The translations under genes were made by a program, and so were the position numbers. The notes below the pieces were generated by a model. The model was not told the origin of the DNA. It searched no databases and worked only from the letters and a program-made list of their open reading frames with translations. From NCBI GenBank assembly GCA_000727475.1, contig KL647299.1:2077974-2141973 (forward strand): a stretch of DNA of 64,000 bases, given 5' to 3'. Of the stretch, positions 23,572 to 34,400 are shown one piece after another (the stretch's first letter is position 1; the number at the start of each line of letters is the position of its first letter). This DNA is from Sarcocystis neurona. Its lineage: Eukaryota; Apicomplexa; Conoidasida; Eucoccidiorida; Sarcocystidae.

Positions 23572-25398
23572 CCATACGAGGCGACAATTGAATCCACGTG
23601 AAGGGCTGATTATGTCCGTCGCGGGGGTCTGTGCGTGGGAAGGCAACTCTATTAATGTGCCAGGTCCCAACACCCCTGTCAGATAGGACACGACGTGAGC
23701 GTGCTGCGGCGACTAGCTCTCCACTGTGTTTCATAACAGCGTGAGTTAAACTTGGAGACTCTTTCAGATTCAGTTCGCCTAGCCATTGATTCATTTCGCT
23801 GCAGCTCTGCGGGAATGTCGCCACTACAGCTGTGTTGTTATTTGAAGACATTTTGTTTTAGAATATCCGAACAAGGATATACCACGCGTTCCCTCTGCCC
23901 GAACAGCGTGCAGTGGTCGTGCGCCTCGGCGCAGTGAGTAGAAACGTTAAGGACTGATGAACGTGGGAACTGTTGAGATGACGTATGTCATGAACAGACC
24001 TTCTAGAGGGGGACTGTCGTATATGCGTGTGTCGCTGTTAATCTACGCGCGTTTCAAATCATTTGAGACCTACGCTTTGCCTTCCAGTATTTGTAGGCAC
24101 TGCTGGCAGACGTCCACTGAGAGCGCACCGGAACTCCTCAACGTGGGGAAAAAGAAAACTGTGTGGGATCATGTCTTTTTGAGAGTGATTCGCCACACCT
24201 ATTGTTCGCAGGGAAGTACTGGAACAAATCTCCTGGCAGCATCATTGTTTACGAGGCCGATAGTAGGAGGAGACACGGCTACGTGCAAGGTGCTACTCGA
24301 CATTAATTCTGCTGCGCTTTGCTACACGTCTTCCCGCCGAAACTAATGTGTTCAGCTGCGAAGTGATCCAAGTGTAGTGTGGATGGTGCGCAGCTAAACA
24401 GAGTGGATACTCTCAGAGAACGAAATATACACAGGGAGATCACGGCAGTACCGTCGACGTTTCTGATTTCAACGCCCAGCACCTTCCGGAAGTGGTCGCA
24501 CTGGTCTGAACGCCAGCAGCATTCTTGCAGGTGACTCGTATTTCGTGCATTCGTGTTGCAGTGTATTGCCCGAGCTTTAGTATTCCTGGAGATACTGGAT
24601 CTCCTAACGGGACGTGTACAAGGTCTTCAGTCACATTGACTGCAGGCACCACTGTGGCGTGTGCCACCCAAAAAGTGCAACTTCTGCGGCTCCAGTTGTC
24701 ACCCTCGATAATAGACACAAGCGTGCAGCATTGGTCGTCGTCCTCCGTCCTAGGTGGCTGTCGCTGACGTGAGCACATCAGTATCACCTGGACCCATAGC
24801 ACATTTTTCTGGAACAACTTCGTGTTTGATCTGGGGAGAAGCCTGCCGTTACACCGTCACGTACCACCGTTTTTAAAAGAATTCTCTACGCCACTTCACA
24901 ACAACTGAATGAGGGTTAACTGATAGATCCTTGAATAATAGAGTGTGACCCTCCAGGGCGCCACAGTTGAAAATTCTGCCATCCCGCAAGGCGCCTTGCA
25001 CCGTGATCCCGCTGCACCCAGCCCCACGTCAGCTGGGTCCCTCAGATGCGGCTTGAAGCACGGCCGCGCTGCCGCCAAAGCGTGCGAGCAACAATACACT
25101 GCTCCAAAAAGATAGAATATTACTTCTAAGGTGTCCCGGCGCAGCTTTCGCCGTCCTGTCGTCCACGAGCCTACGCACGACGAAAGGCACCAGCCGATTT
25201 TTTTTTGGATGTCTTTGGAAGACGTATTCTGCGTGTGAAACGCTCTTTAGTAACCTTCGAAGCCGGACGCTGTTAATTAGAATCTACGCCTTCTGAGTTC
25301 AGAAAGCCGGAAGCACATTCTGCCATCACGTGAGAGTGGGCTATAAAATGTAAACGGCTATCCACGAAATGCTTTGAATAGGCAGAATTCTCAGCACA
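23572..25398. other. Intergenic spacer between family members 1 and 2
   Basis: No coding frame beyond chance length and no repeats noted. It must contain the 3' UTR of member 1 and the promoter and 5' UTR of member 2. Confidence 0.5.
25342..25348 (+). promoter_or_regulatory. TATAAAA-like element upstream of family member 2
   Basis: TATAAAA lies 51 bp before the ATG at 25399. Apicomplexan promoters often lack a TATA box, so this may be chance. Confidence 0.2.
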
Positions 25399-27060
25399 AT
25401 GGGCGCGTATTTGGTAGGTGATAATTTGGTCCAGCGAGGTGTTCGTGTTAATAAAGGCCTCCGTCGTGCAGCCACTCCACGGCGTTGTAGGATACCTTTC
25501 TCCTTTACGCCATACACGTCTATCGTGTCCTTGTTAATTCTTAGCTGCCACCTGTGTAATCTGGGACTTGCCGAAGGCGCAAACCAAGATAACAACAAAC
25601 TTAGTGCAACTTCAGCAACTGCGTGGATGCTCGGAAGAAGAGACGCAATAAAAAAAATTAACGCGGTCCTACCTCAAGCGATCCACAAGTTCCCCCAGAC
25701 ATGTCCGGTCTGTAACTGCTCGGACTCCGCCCACCACGCGTATCCTTCGCATGAGGACGCTACAACGCAGACGACTTTTCAGCCGTATCAACCAGCGCCG
25801 GACGCTACCGCGCAAGTGCCCGCATCTACCTTTGTAGCAGTTCCTGACACGTCGCTGCAAATAGGCACTCAATATACTGAACGGACTGATCGATCGACGT
25901 CAGAGAACACCGCGTGGAACCCTCTCCCGAAAGCGCCCCCACATACCGGTTTTTCTTCTGGGACGTTCGAGGAGAAAGCCTCCTTACCTGGCTTCACGAA
26001 ATGGAGTGGCGACGAGCACAAAGATGAAGGAAACTCTACCTACGACGATGGGGACGACGACAGCGGAGTACCGGGGGCGCAGGCAGCGCCTGAGTGGTTC
26101 TTCAAGACTGGCCGTGGCGGAGGAAAACGAACCCGCAACATTGAGAAACATTTCAACCAGTGGTTGAGGAAACGCTTTGGTAAAAAGTATGATCCAAGCA
26201 CTTGCAAGAAGTTGAGACGCGAGGGCCGTCATCCCAGCGCAGCCCTCCGGCATTCGCCCATCGAGTTGTTTGGCTACCCTGTGTTCGATGAGCGATCAGG
26301 AAGAACGTTTCTGGAGAGGCGGCTACCTCTTTCTATCGTTCAAGGATACTTAGTGCCTATTCGCGTAGGAGCAGAAGATTATGTAATACAAGGAACCTTC
26401 GACCAAATATCCGCTTTTCTGCAGTGCTTCGAAGATTACCAGGCTATCGCATCCAAGCTGCAACCAGACGGGCACTGGTCAGCTGACCCGGAGCACGGAG
26501 CGCTCTTTTTGCAAGTACAGAATACTGTACAAGACCTGGAGTCACCTTTTGACAACAGCAAGATCCTTTTTCGCTGGGGATTCGATCGCGTCATACGAAT
26601 TGTCGCCAGTGCCCGGAGTGTCAAAAACCTGAGCGACATAAACGGCTACGACGAAATCATGGAGATACTTGATAATGTCGAAGATGTTGCTGACTTCTTA
26701 CCACATATAACCAGAGAGGAGCTGTTTGCCTTCTGGGATGAGCTCGTCCAGCTACCGACCATTCCAGAGCGCTTGAAGCTGCTATGCGCATTCCTTGAGC
26801 GTTCATTCAGTAGATCACGAATTGGCAAAACATCGCGCTGGACCGAAGATGGTGCCCTAAATTTGAGGAGGCCATTAACACTAACGCTTACGAGCTACCC
26901 AAAGCCATCTCACGGAGTGAGAGCGACCTACCCTATGGATTCGAACGTGGTTACCCTACGAGAGATCAAAGAAGCACTTTCCACTCTGTTTCAGAATTCC
27001 ACTATGGCGTACGCACTGCGTGAAGCAAACCAGTCAGACAAGGAGCAGGAAAACCCTTAA
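25399..27060 (+). CDS. Family member 2: putative secreted single-exon protein with conserved C-terminal domain, 553 aa
   Basis: Not assignable to a known family. It starts with ATG (25399). A basic N-region is followed by a hydrophobic segment at residues 41-57 (SIVSLLILSCHLCNLGL) and then AEG, the same small/acidic/Gly pattern seen after the segment in members 1 and 3. A short CPVCNC cluster lies near residue 102. Residues 110-240 are Thr/Pro/Ser-rich and then acidic (DDGDDDSG). A basic helix (WLRKRFGKKY) precedes the shared domain, residues about 269-535: HSPIELFGYPVFDERSG, PLSIVQGYLVPIRVGAEDYV, FDQISAFLQCFEDYQAIAS, GHW, LFAFWDEL, and PLTLTLTSYPKPSHGVRAT. The domain is closest to that of member 3. 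No catalytic motif is recognisable. Export to a secretory organelle or the host interface is possible but inferred. Confidence 0.87.
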   Translation: MGAYLVGDNLVQRGVRVNKGLRRAATPRRCRIPFSFTPYTSIVSLLILSCHLCNLGLAEGANQDNNKLSATSATAWMLGRRDAIKKINAVLPQAIHKFPQTCPVCNCSDSAHHAYPSHEDATTQTTFQPYQPAPDATAQVPASTFVAVPDTSLQIGTQYTERTDRSTSENTAWNPLPKAPPHTGFSSGTFEEKASLPGFTKWSGDEHKDEGNSTYDDGDDDSGVPGAQAAPEWFFKTGRGGGKRTRNIEKHFNQWLRKRFGKKYDPSTCKKLRREGRHPSAALRHSPIELFGYPVFDERSGRTFLERRLPLSIVQGYLVPIRVGAEDYVIQGTFDQISAFLQCFEDYQAIASKLQPDGHWSADPEHGALFLQVQNTVQDLESPFDNSKILFRWGFDRVIRIVASARSVKNLSDINGYDEIMEILDNVEDVADFLPHITREELFAFWDELVQLPTIPERLKLLCAFLERSFSRSRIGKTSRWTEDGALNLRRPLTLTLTSYPKPSHGVRATYPMDSNVVTLREIKEALSTLFQNSTMAYALREANQSDKEQENP

Positions 27061-30000
27061 GAGTGATGGGGTATTCACGTGTTACATCTCACTTCTTTGC
27101 AGGTACTGTCCCAGCAGGATGCAGCCTGTCAGGCGTGTGGTTTGCCTGGTTTCTTGGGAAGACACTTAGAATATGAATTCTTGCGCAGGGAAACGTCTAA
27201 TTCTGCTCGTCACCATGGTGTTTCACTCATAGGATTAGAAATGGATGTGTTTTAGAGAACCAAGCGCCGACTGAAAATGTTTCGATGTTTTGTCAGCTTT
27301 ATGACGTGCAACAATAAGGTTACATGCAACCCCTCGGGAAGTTCAGTCAAGGGAACGCCACACAAGAAGGCTGTGGTCCACCTAAATGCAGCGCGGCACA
27401 CCAGTCGCCTGCTCAAAATCGTTTTTGTAGAGTGAGAACAAAGGGAAAAGCAGACTTTTCTTACTGAAACCAGGAGAGTCATTGCTCCCGCGTCAGCAGG
27501 GAGCGTGCTCCTTGAGTTCAGTGCTCTCTGGCTAGCCTACACGGCTTGCAGTCATCGGTCCCACATGATTATAACCTATCGATGCAAGTCGTCCACCTGT
27601 TACATTAAATCGGGCTTGTGATTCCCTTGTACCGTGTGATGTCGGCACGATCCCCGGCCGCTCTTACGTGCATCATTGTGGTACTCCGTATCCTGGTTCG
27701 GCAGAGCAACGCTCATTTTGACGCCACCGAGAGAAGGCATAGCCTTACAGCACCGGCAGAGGATGCCCCGTACACGCGTTGAGTTACCAGATTTCCGTCC
27801 TGTGCGTACCCTGTTGACGCCACTCCTGCGCACAGCTGCTCAGCGACACGCGGCTTCAACCGCGCCCTGAATGCTCCCGGGAGCATTACAGCTGGCACAT
27901 GCCTAGAGCTCTGCGTTCTGACTACGTATTCCACCTCGGCACACCATGTTCGTACTTACGAATATCGTCTGCATCAGGCCAGGGTCTACCTACCCACTGT
28001 CGAAGTGACAACTAGCTACCCCCCCTTTGCGCTGTAAACTTGTGCGAAATGTGCGAGAGGAATGAACGACGCGATCGGACGGCTCGTTGGTTTTGCCAGG
28101 ACTACATGGAAGCTCGCCGCGCATGCCCTTTAGGGGGGTTCGCGCATGCTACCCGGCTTGTTACGTGTGGCGACAGATAGTGGCCGTGTCCTGAACGGCT
28201 CGTCCACGTGGAATACTCGTGGAAATACAAGGGAAACTACCTTGCCTTGCATATGCTAAGTTAAGGTGTAGAATCTCCCATTGACAGGTTTTAGTGTCTT
28301 TGTCGTCCTTAGCGTACGTTCGTGATTTACTGTGAATCCTGCGTAGGGTGGATTCACCGCGGAGCCACCACTCTGATTCCCGTCTCCAATTTTCTTCTGA
28401 CGGAGCGACAAGATTGTGGTCGCTTGGAACGCACAACGCCGTTTTAAATACATGGATTTCACCGCTTCAAGATTTGCACGTGTAGAACTCGGTAGCCTGC
28501 GCGGAATCTGCAGCAATCACAGAAGTCAGTGGTCGCTCGGCAAAAGAGCTCTGGCTGTACTGGTACCACTGTAGGGATGTGCGTCGATCTGCGGACGGTG
28601 TACCTGTCCGTGGGTTGCATTCTGGAACAAGATCGCAACTCGCAAGCGCCCCAGCTTGCCGCTCCGTAGTGTGCCTGAGACGGAACAACACACTGCTCGT
28701 AGGGCAAAGAACACGCGTCGGACGGTGGAACGTGTTGAATTGCTTCCTGCCAGTCATTGTTCATTCAGCAACCTCGATCTTCAGCTGTATACGCTTCCGA
28801 TACTCTACATGCAGCCGGTATGGCGGACCACAGATGATGATGAAATGCTACTCTCGCGTGTACGATTCCTGCAACTCCACCAGATACATAGTGCCGCAGT
28901 GGGCAACCTTTGTGGGGTTGGACAGATTATGGGGGAAGGAGACGCATACCAGGTGCCTGCGATGGATAGATAAGCTCGCCCGCACAACTGAAGTCGTCGT
29001 AGTATATGACAGAATTTGACCTTGCCGTGTGCGATGATGCCAGGGAACGATAAGCAGAATCATTTTTCCGCATCGTGGGTGCGTTTCTTCTGCAAAAGAA
29101 TGTTCTGCTTGCTCAGGTGACCTTTCTTCTGCTTTCGGGGTTTAAACTGTGATCTCGTCGTCTCCTGTGTTTCAAGGGAGAGAGAGTAAGATCTCTTTGC
29201 AACATGTCGCTCGTTCACCCTTCACGCGCTTGTCTCATGTGGCACCGAGGCGTTTTGTCTCTTCTCTGCAGCAGCTGCCGCTACGTGGTAAGGCGGTGGC
29301 ACGTGCCAATTCTGGGGGTCGACTGCAATGCGAATCCGCGTCACAAACAAGCTCTGAGTGTGCCTGCACCGCGTAGCAGGGGAATACCGAAACATCTTTA
29401 CCCTTTTCTACTCGGCAAGCAGTACCCTCGCCATCCCAGATGGAGGCAAGCTTTTACCCACCGAAGCCGCATAGGCCGCTACCGACCTCAACTGGCGAGA
29501 AATGGGTGAAGAGCTGTTCTTGACATAGTGACTCCTCCGGAGACTTCCGCTGCCCTTTCTCTTCCCAAAAGTACCCCCTTGTGGTGCAGTGGTTTTTTCT
29601 GAACTCCTAGCAGGTACCCTACGGCGCGCATCTGCGACAGCGGCCTAAAAATTGTTCGGTAAACAATCGTATCACTTCATCCGCGATTGAGCAAATTGGT
29701 TGTACCCTGGACTTCACGACAGATACAACTGGAGCGCAGTGGTTCTCTACTGGACGTACGTGTAGAAGAAAGCAAAAAGATATAGTGCGCGACAACCTTA
29801 TTGACGACAATATTCGCTTTTCATCAATAAGCTGGGCGGTTGCCGCTGCGTACGTACAGGATATTCGTGTCACAACCAGGAAAACGACGGGCTTTATCAG
29901 CCGTCTTTGCATCTCCGTAAGACGCTCATATTAAGTGGACACAGATAGACGTTGTGGCGCTGTCTCAATTGAGGACATGTGCAAGTGCGTGAATTCGACT

Positions 30001-31471
30001 TCACGTATAAAAATGTACCTTTCTGTCCTGCAAGAACGCCTGCACTACGCCGATCTGTGTAGCTTCTTTTGCGTGGTGTCTAGGATGCACCGTCTGCAAC
30101 TGAAGTACACAGGCGGGCACCTTATCCTCGTTTCGTAAAAAGAAACTGCTGGCCGGAGTCACGCAGGGGAATGCATCCTCTGCAGCTGAAGTACACAGGC
30201 CGGCACCATGTTTCCAATTAGTAAACGCAACTGATTGCTATCGTCACGCAGGAGAATCCGCAGGTCATTTACTGCGTGCGGTACAGGCCAGCGACGGGCT
30301 TGCAGGACCGTTGACTGGCAAGGCGGGTTCTCCCTTCGCTATGACGTAAATGACCATCTGCACTTCTTTTAACGATAAGTGACAGAGGCCATAAACGGTG
30401 CCCTCAGAACGGACGTTGCAGCCCTCTGTAGCAACGTGCGAACCAGCTTTTCGTGTCAAGCGTTTAGTGCCTTTGAAGGATAGCAGGTTTACGGGGAGCC
30501 CTCAGAAGATATTCACTTTTTTTAGCGCCGAACGCAAACACCAGCTGGTGAGTATACTCTGATATAAAGAGCTACAGGGCAGGTCGTGGATGCGGCGTTG
30601 TTGTGGCACTCCGAAGCTCTGTCCTCCCGAAGATCGCCAAAAGTACCATACGACTGTGTTGGTTTGGTGGGGATGCTAAATTGGCCGTTCGTGTCGTTGC
30701 ACTGAATACATTGAATTGCATCAACTGCATGGAAGCCATGTGAAGTGGAATTACTCTTTCTCTCCAGTAGTGCCATCTGTAGCTTTGCGTCTGCCAGCTC
30801 TTTTGTGCAAGGCGTGCACGCGGGGGAGACCGTGAACGTAGGCGCTAATATCGTGGGACTAGAATATAGAAGTCGGCGTCCCCACTCTGCTGGAAGACAT
30901 GCGAAGAAACTATGGAGCGTCTGGCTGACTCATGTAGAAGTAGAGGTTTTCAGAGTCGCGCACAGTTCACATGGTAGGCAGCTGTAGTAAAGCAGCAAAA
31001 AACCACCACAGGAGAGGAGCACTGTGGTGTCACCACGCATTTTGCTGCCGAAAGTGTTGACTTCAGTTACGATTTATCTTGCATTTCTACAAAAGCACGA
31101 AAGCTGGCCGCGCGTTACCGCCAGCGACCGTGGAGTGTGGCCGTTCTGCCGACAGACTGCGGTTAAGATAGTTTTGGCCGCTACTGCAGCTGCATCACTA
31201 ACCTGACTTCCGCCGGTGCAACCCCCGGCGCGCGCTGAGTCTTCTTACATTATGGCGCACTACAACTGGGGACGCAAATGCAGGAATTACGACTGCGGAC
31301 TTTAGGCAACGGCCTGGGGGCTCAGCCACGGCCTCCACGCCGCACCGTAGCCCATGCTGAATGTAAAGCGTTCTGATTCTTTTTCAGTGAAGGCGAATTC
31401 TGCCGGTATACGCAGAGGCAACCTGCACGGGTAATGCGACATCCGTTCGACGCTAGATCAGCATATTAAGT
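27061..31471. other. Intergenic spacer between family members 2 and 3
   Basis: About 4.4 kb without a convincing gene on either strand. One two-copy duplication lies at about 30090-30255. No degenerate copy of the family domain was found in the frames I read. Confidence 0.5.
30090..30255. repeat. Diverged two-copy tandem duplication, period about 86 bp
   Basis: CTGCAACTGAAGTACACAGG...GGCACC...GTCACGCAGG at 30093 recurs as CTGCAGCTGAAGTACACAGG...GGCACC...GTCACGCAGG at 30180, with small indels. Confidence 0.75.
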
Positions 31472-34400
31472 ATGAGTGCCCCGGGCGTTCTACTCTTTTC
31501 TGGGCCACGCACGGCACGAGCGCTTACACAGCCAAAATGTAAACTTTCGTATACTTGTGCTATTCACCACTGCATCTTACGTGTCATTGTGTCCCTCTGT
31601 TTTGGTATCTTTTGCTTGTGGGAGCGGGGTCACGTGACTGCTGAAGGCCAGCACAGCAGAGGTCTCGCGGGTAGCAAGAGGAGCGCCTACTGTGAATCCT
31701 TATCTTCCTGCGTACCGCAGAATCATCGCACAGCCGACCAAAAATTTGATAGAAGCTTGCAGACCGAAGTGAAGAAATGGTACACGACAACAGAAAGGAA
31801 ACACATTCGTAGTTTTGGAAGGAGCGTTCTAACAAGTGGCTCAGGACCTACAGAGAATATCTCTATTTTGGAAAGGGAAAACCGTCTTAGCAGTTCTTCC
31901 TCCGATCTGCCCTCTTTTGGCACACAGCCTAATGCTACTTTCTCAGTAGCAGCAGTTGGGTATCCAACTTCCGCAACGGTAACCCCTACTCCCAACAAGT
32001 TAGCTACCAACGGAATCGAAACGACCTCGGTAGACACGGGTGCAGCGAAAGATTATCAGCGTCTCGCTTATGAAAAGAAGCTAAGGGTGGCCAGTTGGGA
32101 ACCAGGAGTCCGCCATAATATTTCTGCTGAGGCAGGTCCAAGCGCTGGAAGCCCTACTGTAGGGTCGGAACTCTGGTCCAGGTCAACGGTAGAGAGATCA
32201 ATGCCACCTTACAAAGTCTCCTCAGCAGAAAGTCCACAGGTTGACGTCGAAGCCGTGTTTCCCGTAAGAGACACGTCTGACTCAATTTGGACGGCAAAAC
32301 GTGATGCTATAACGGCTGCAAGGCAACGCGTAGACTCCAGGATCACAACTTTACCTTCTGCCAACAAGCCGACTACAGAAAACGAACAGAACAGCCTTGA
32401 AGACAAGTCAACGCTTTCAAGTCAACCGCTTAAATACGCTCCCGGAACATATGTGAAGAACACAGCCAATCTAGTGAACGGGAGAGACACGTCACCAGGG
32501 AATAATATAACGTCGCCCAGCCCAGTGTCGCCCTACGCAGGTATCCCAGCAGATATCCAAGCTCCTGACGCAGAAAATCCCAGTCGTCCCTGCAGGACAA
32601 GCCCGGCAGTCTGTGGCACGAGAGCATATTTTCGAAAGCTCAAGTGTAAATCCATATCGGGAACAACAGCTTTGACGGAAGAAAGCGATGGCTTTTTCCC
32701 TGAGCCGCCACCTCCACAAACTGGCTTCTTGAAGCGTCGCTTTACTCCATTATTCGCAGCGAACACGTTTTCACCAGTATCCGGATACGCAGCGACATCC
32801 CAAGAAGTCACGATAGAGCAGCCGGACTTCAGCATTGACGCACAGCGGCATATTGGTGGGGTCTCAGCAGACCGAGATACTTCCACCCGCAACGCCGGCT
32901 CGTCAGCGCGTGAACTGGCGGAACTGCTTCACGGTTTGACTGGTGTAATCGAATCGCCCTTCTCCCTGTCCATTACAAACAACCCAAGCGACACCCGGCG
33001 GGTACGCGCACCAATCCAGCAATCCACCGCAGGAAACTACGCCGGACTGTTTGGAAAAGAAGTAGCAACCGACGCTTCAGCACCAGAGTACGAAGTTCCC
33101 TTTCACGCAGGACCCACCGCACGGTATGGTGGCTCAGGAACAGGGCGCAGCACTCACAAATTTGAAGAAAGTTCGTCACGCTTGTACACACCTGTGCCGC
33201 GCCACGACACTGAGCGTAAGTCTACGGTGATGGATAACCTCCCCACGACAAACAACACGCCCACTGCTGCACCGACATTACCCAGTAGACATAGAGAAAA
33301 GGGCTTAGAACCTCAAGGAGCTCCAGACCGTAGAAATTTGAAATCAGAAAGTCGTCTTTCTGTGTCTGACTGGAAACGATCCGGCATTTCAACAGGACAG
33401 ACTCCTACAATGCAAATGCCATATCTAGAGGGAGAAGCAGAAATACTTCAGCCGTCAGAAATACACGTAAACGTCGGTGAGCACGATTCTTCGAGCGCGC
33501 ACGAATACCAGCTTCCAGACCAAGCACACACAAGTGACCGTCCACAGGGTGTTGAGCTCTCAGACGGCAGTGCAGGCGGCCTCGTAGAAGCGACCGTAGA
33601 AAGTATGAGGGGAAAACTTACGGCCGCAGTCAATAAGCCTTACCTTATGGGAACCCAGGCGAAAATGCAGCATACAAAGGGTCCAAAGGATGTAACTGGT
33701 GAACCAGATACGCTTGAGCTGGGGAAATCCGCACAAATGGAATCTTCAAAGAGTAACGTATTCGATCCAGTACACAACGATGTTCTGCAACCGAATCTGG
33801 CAGGGACTGTAGCGGAAGAAGCCCGTGAGTCAACTGCGGAGCAAATTATCCGGGCTGTAGAAGAGAATGGAGCCAAGGATACAACCGGAAATTCGAGCAC
33901 CGCACAGATACCAACGGAGACGTCAGCAAAAGGTTTGGACCAGACGAGTGGAGACTCCGCTCAAGCAAGACGGGACGCGTCGGAATACGAAGGAGAACGG
34001 GTGGCCCTTGGGCAGTTCCCGGCGCCACCAGAAAACGCGGAAGATATCGCCGTAGGAGGACTGCAGCACGCGGAGTGTAACCCAGAGAACGACATTGCGA
34101 ATTCTAATGCAACGTTAAAGGTGGAAGCCAAGACGACGAAACCCGGGGAAGATGATAAAATCCATGGTGCACTAGTTGACTTTTTGAAATCGAGTACGAC
34201 AGGGAAGTTTACGGAAGAGACGGGTGGTTCATTTGCCCAAGGAGTCGTTCAAACTGCACAAGGTGATCACTTGCTGAAAGCACTACAACCTGCAGCTGTT
34301 GAACAGACGACAACAGATACTTCACAGCACAGTTTCAGTCGCGCAAATATGGCAAGCGCTTCGGGAGCGGCGGGAGGTCTGGGGCACTTAGCACCTTTCG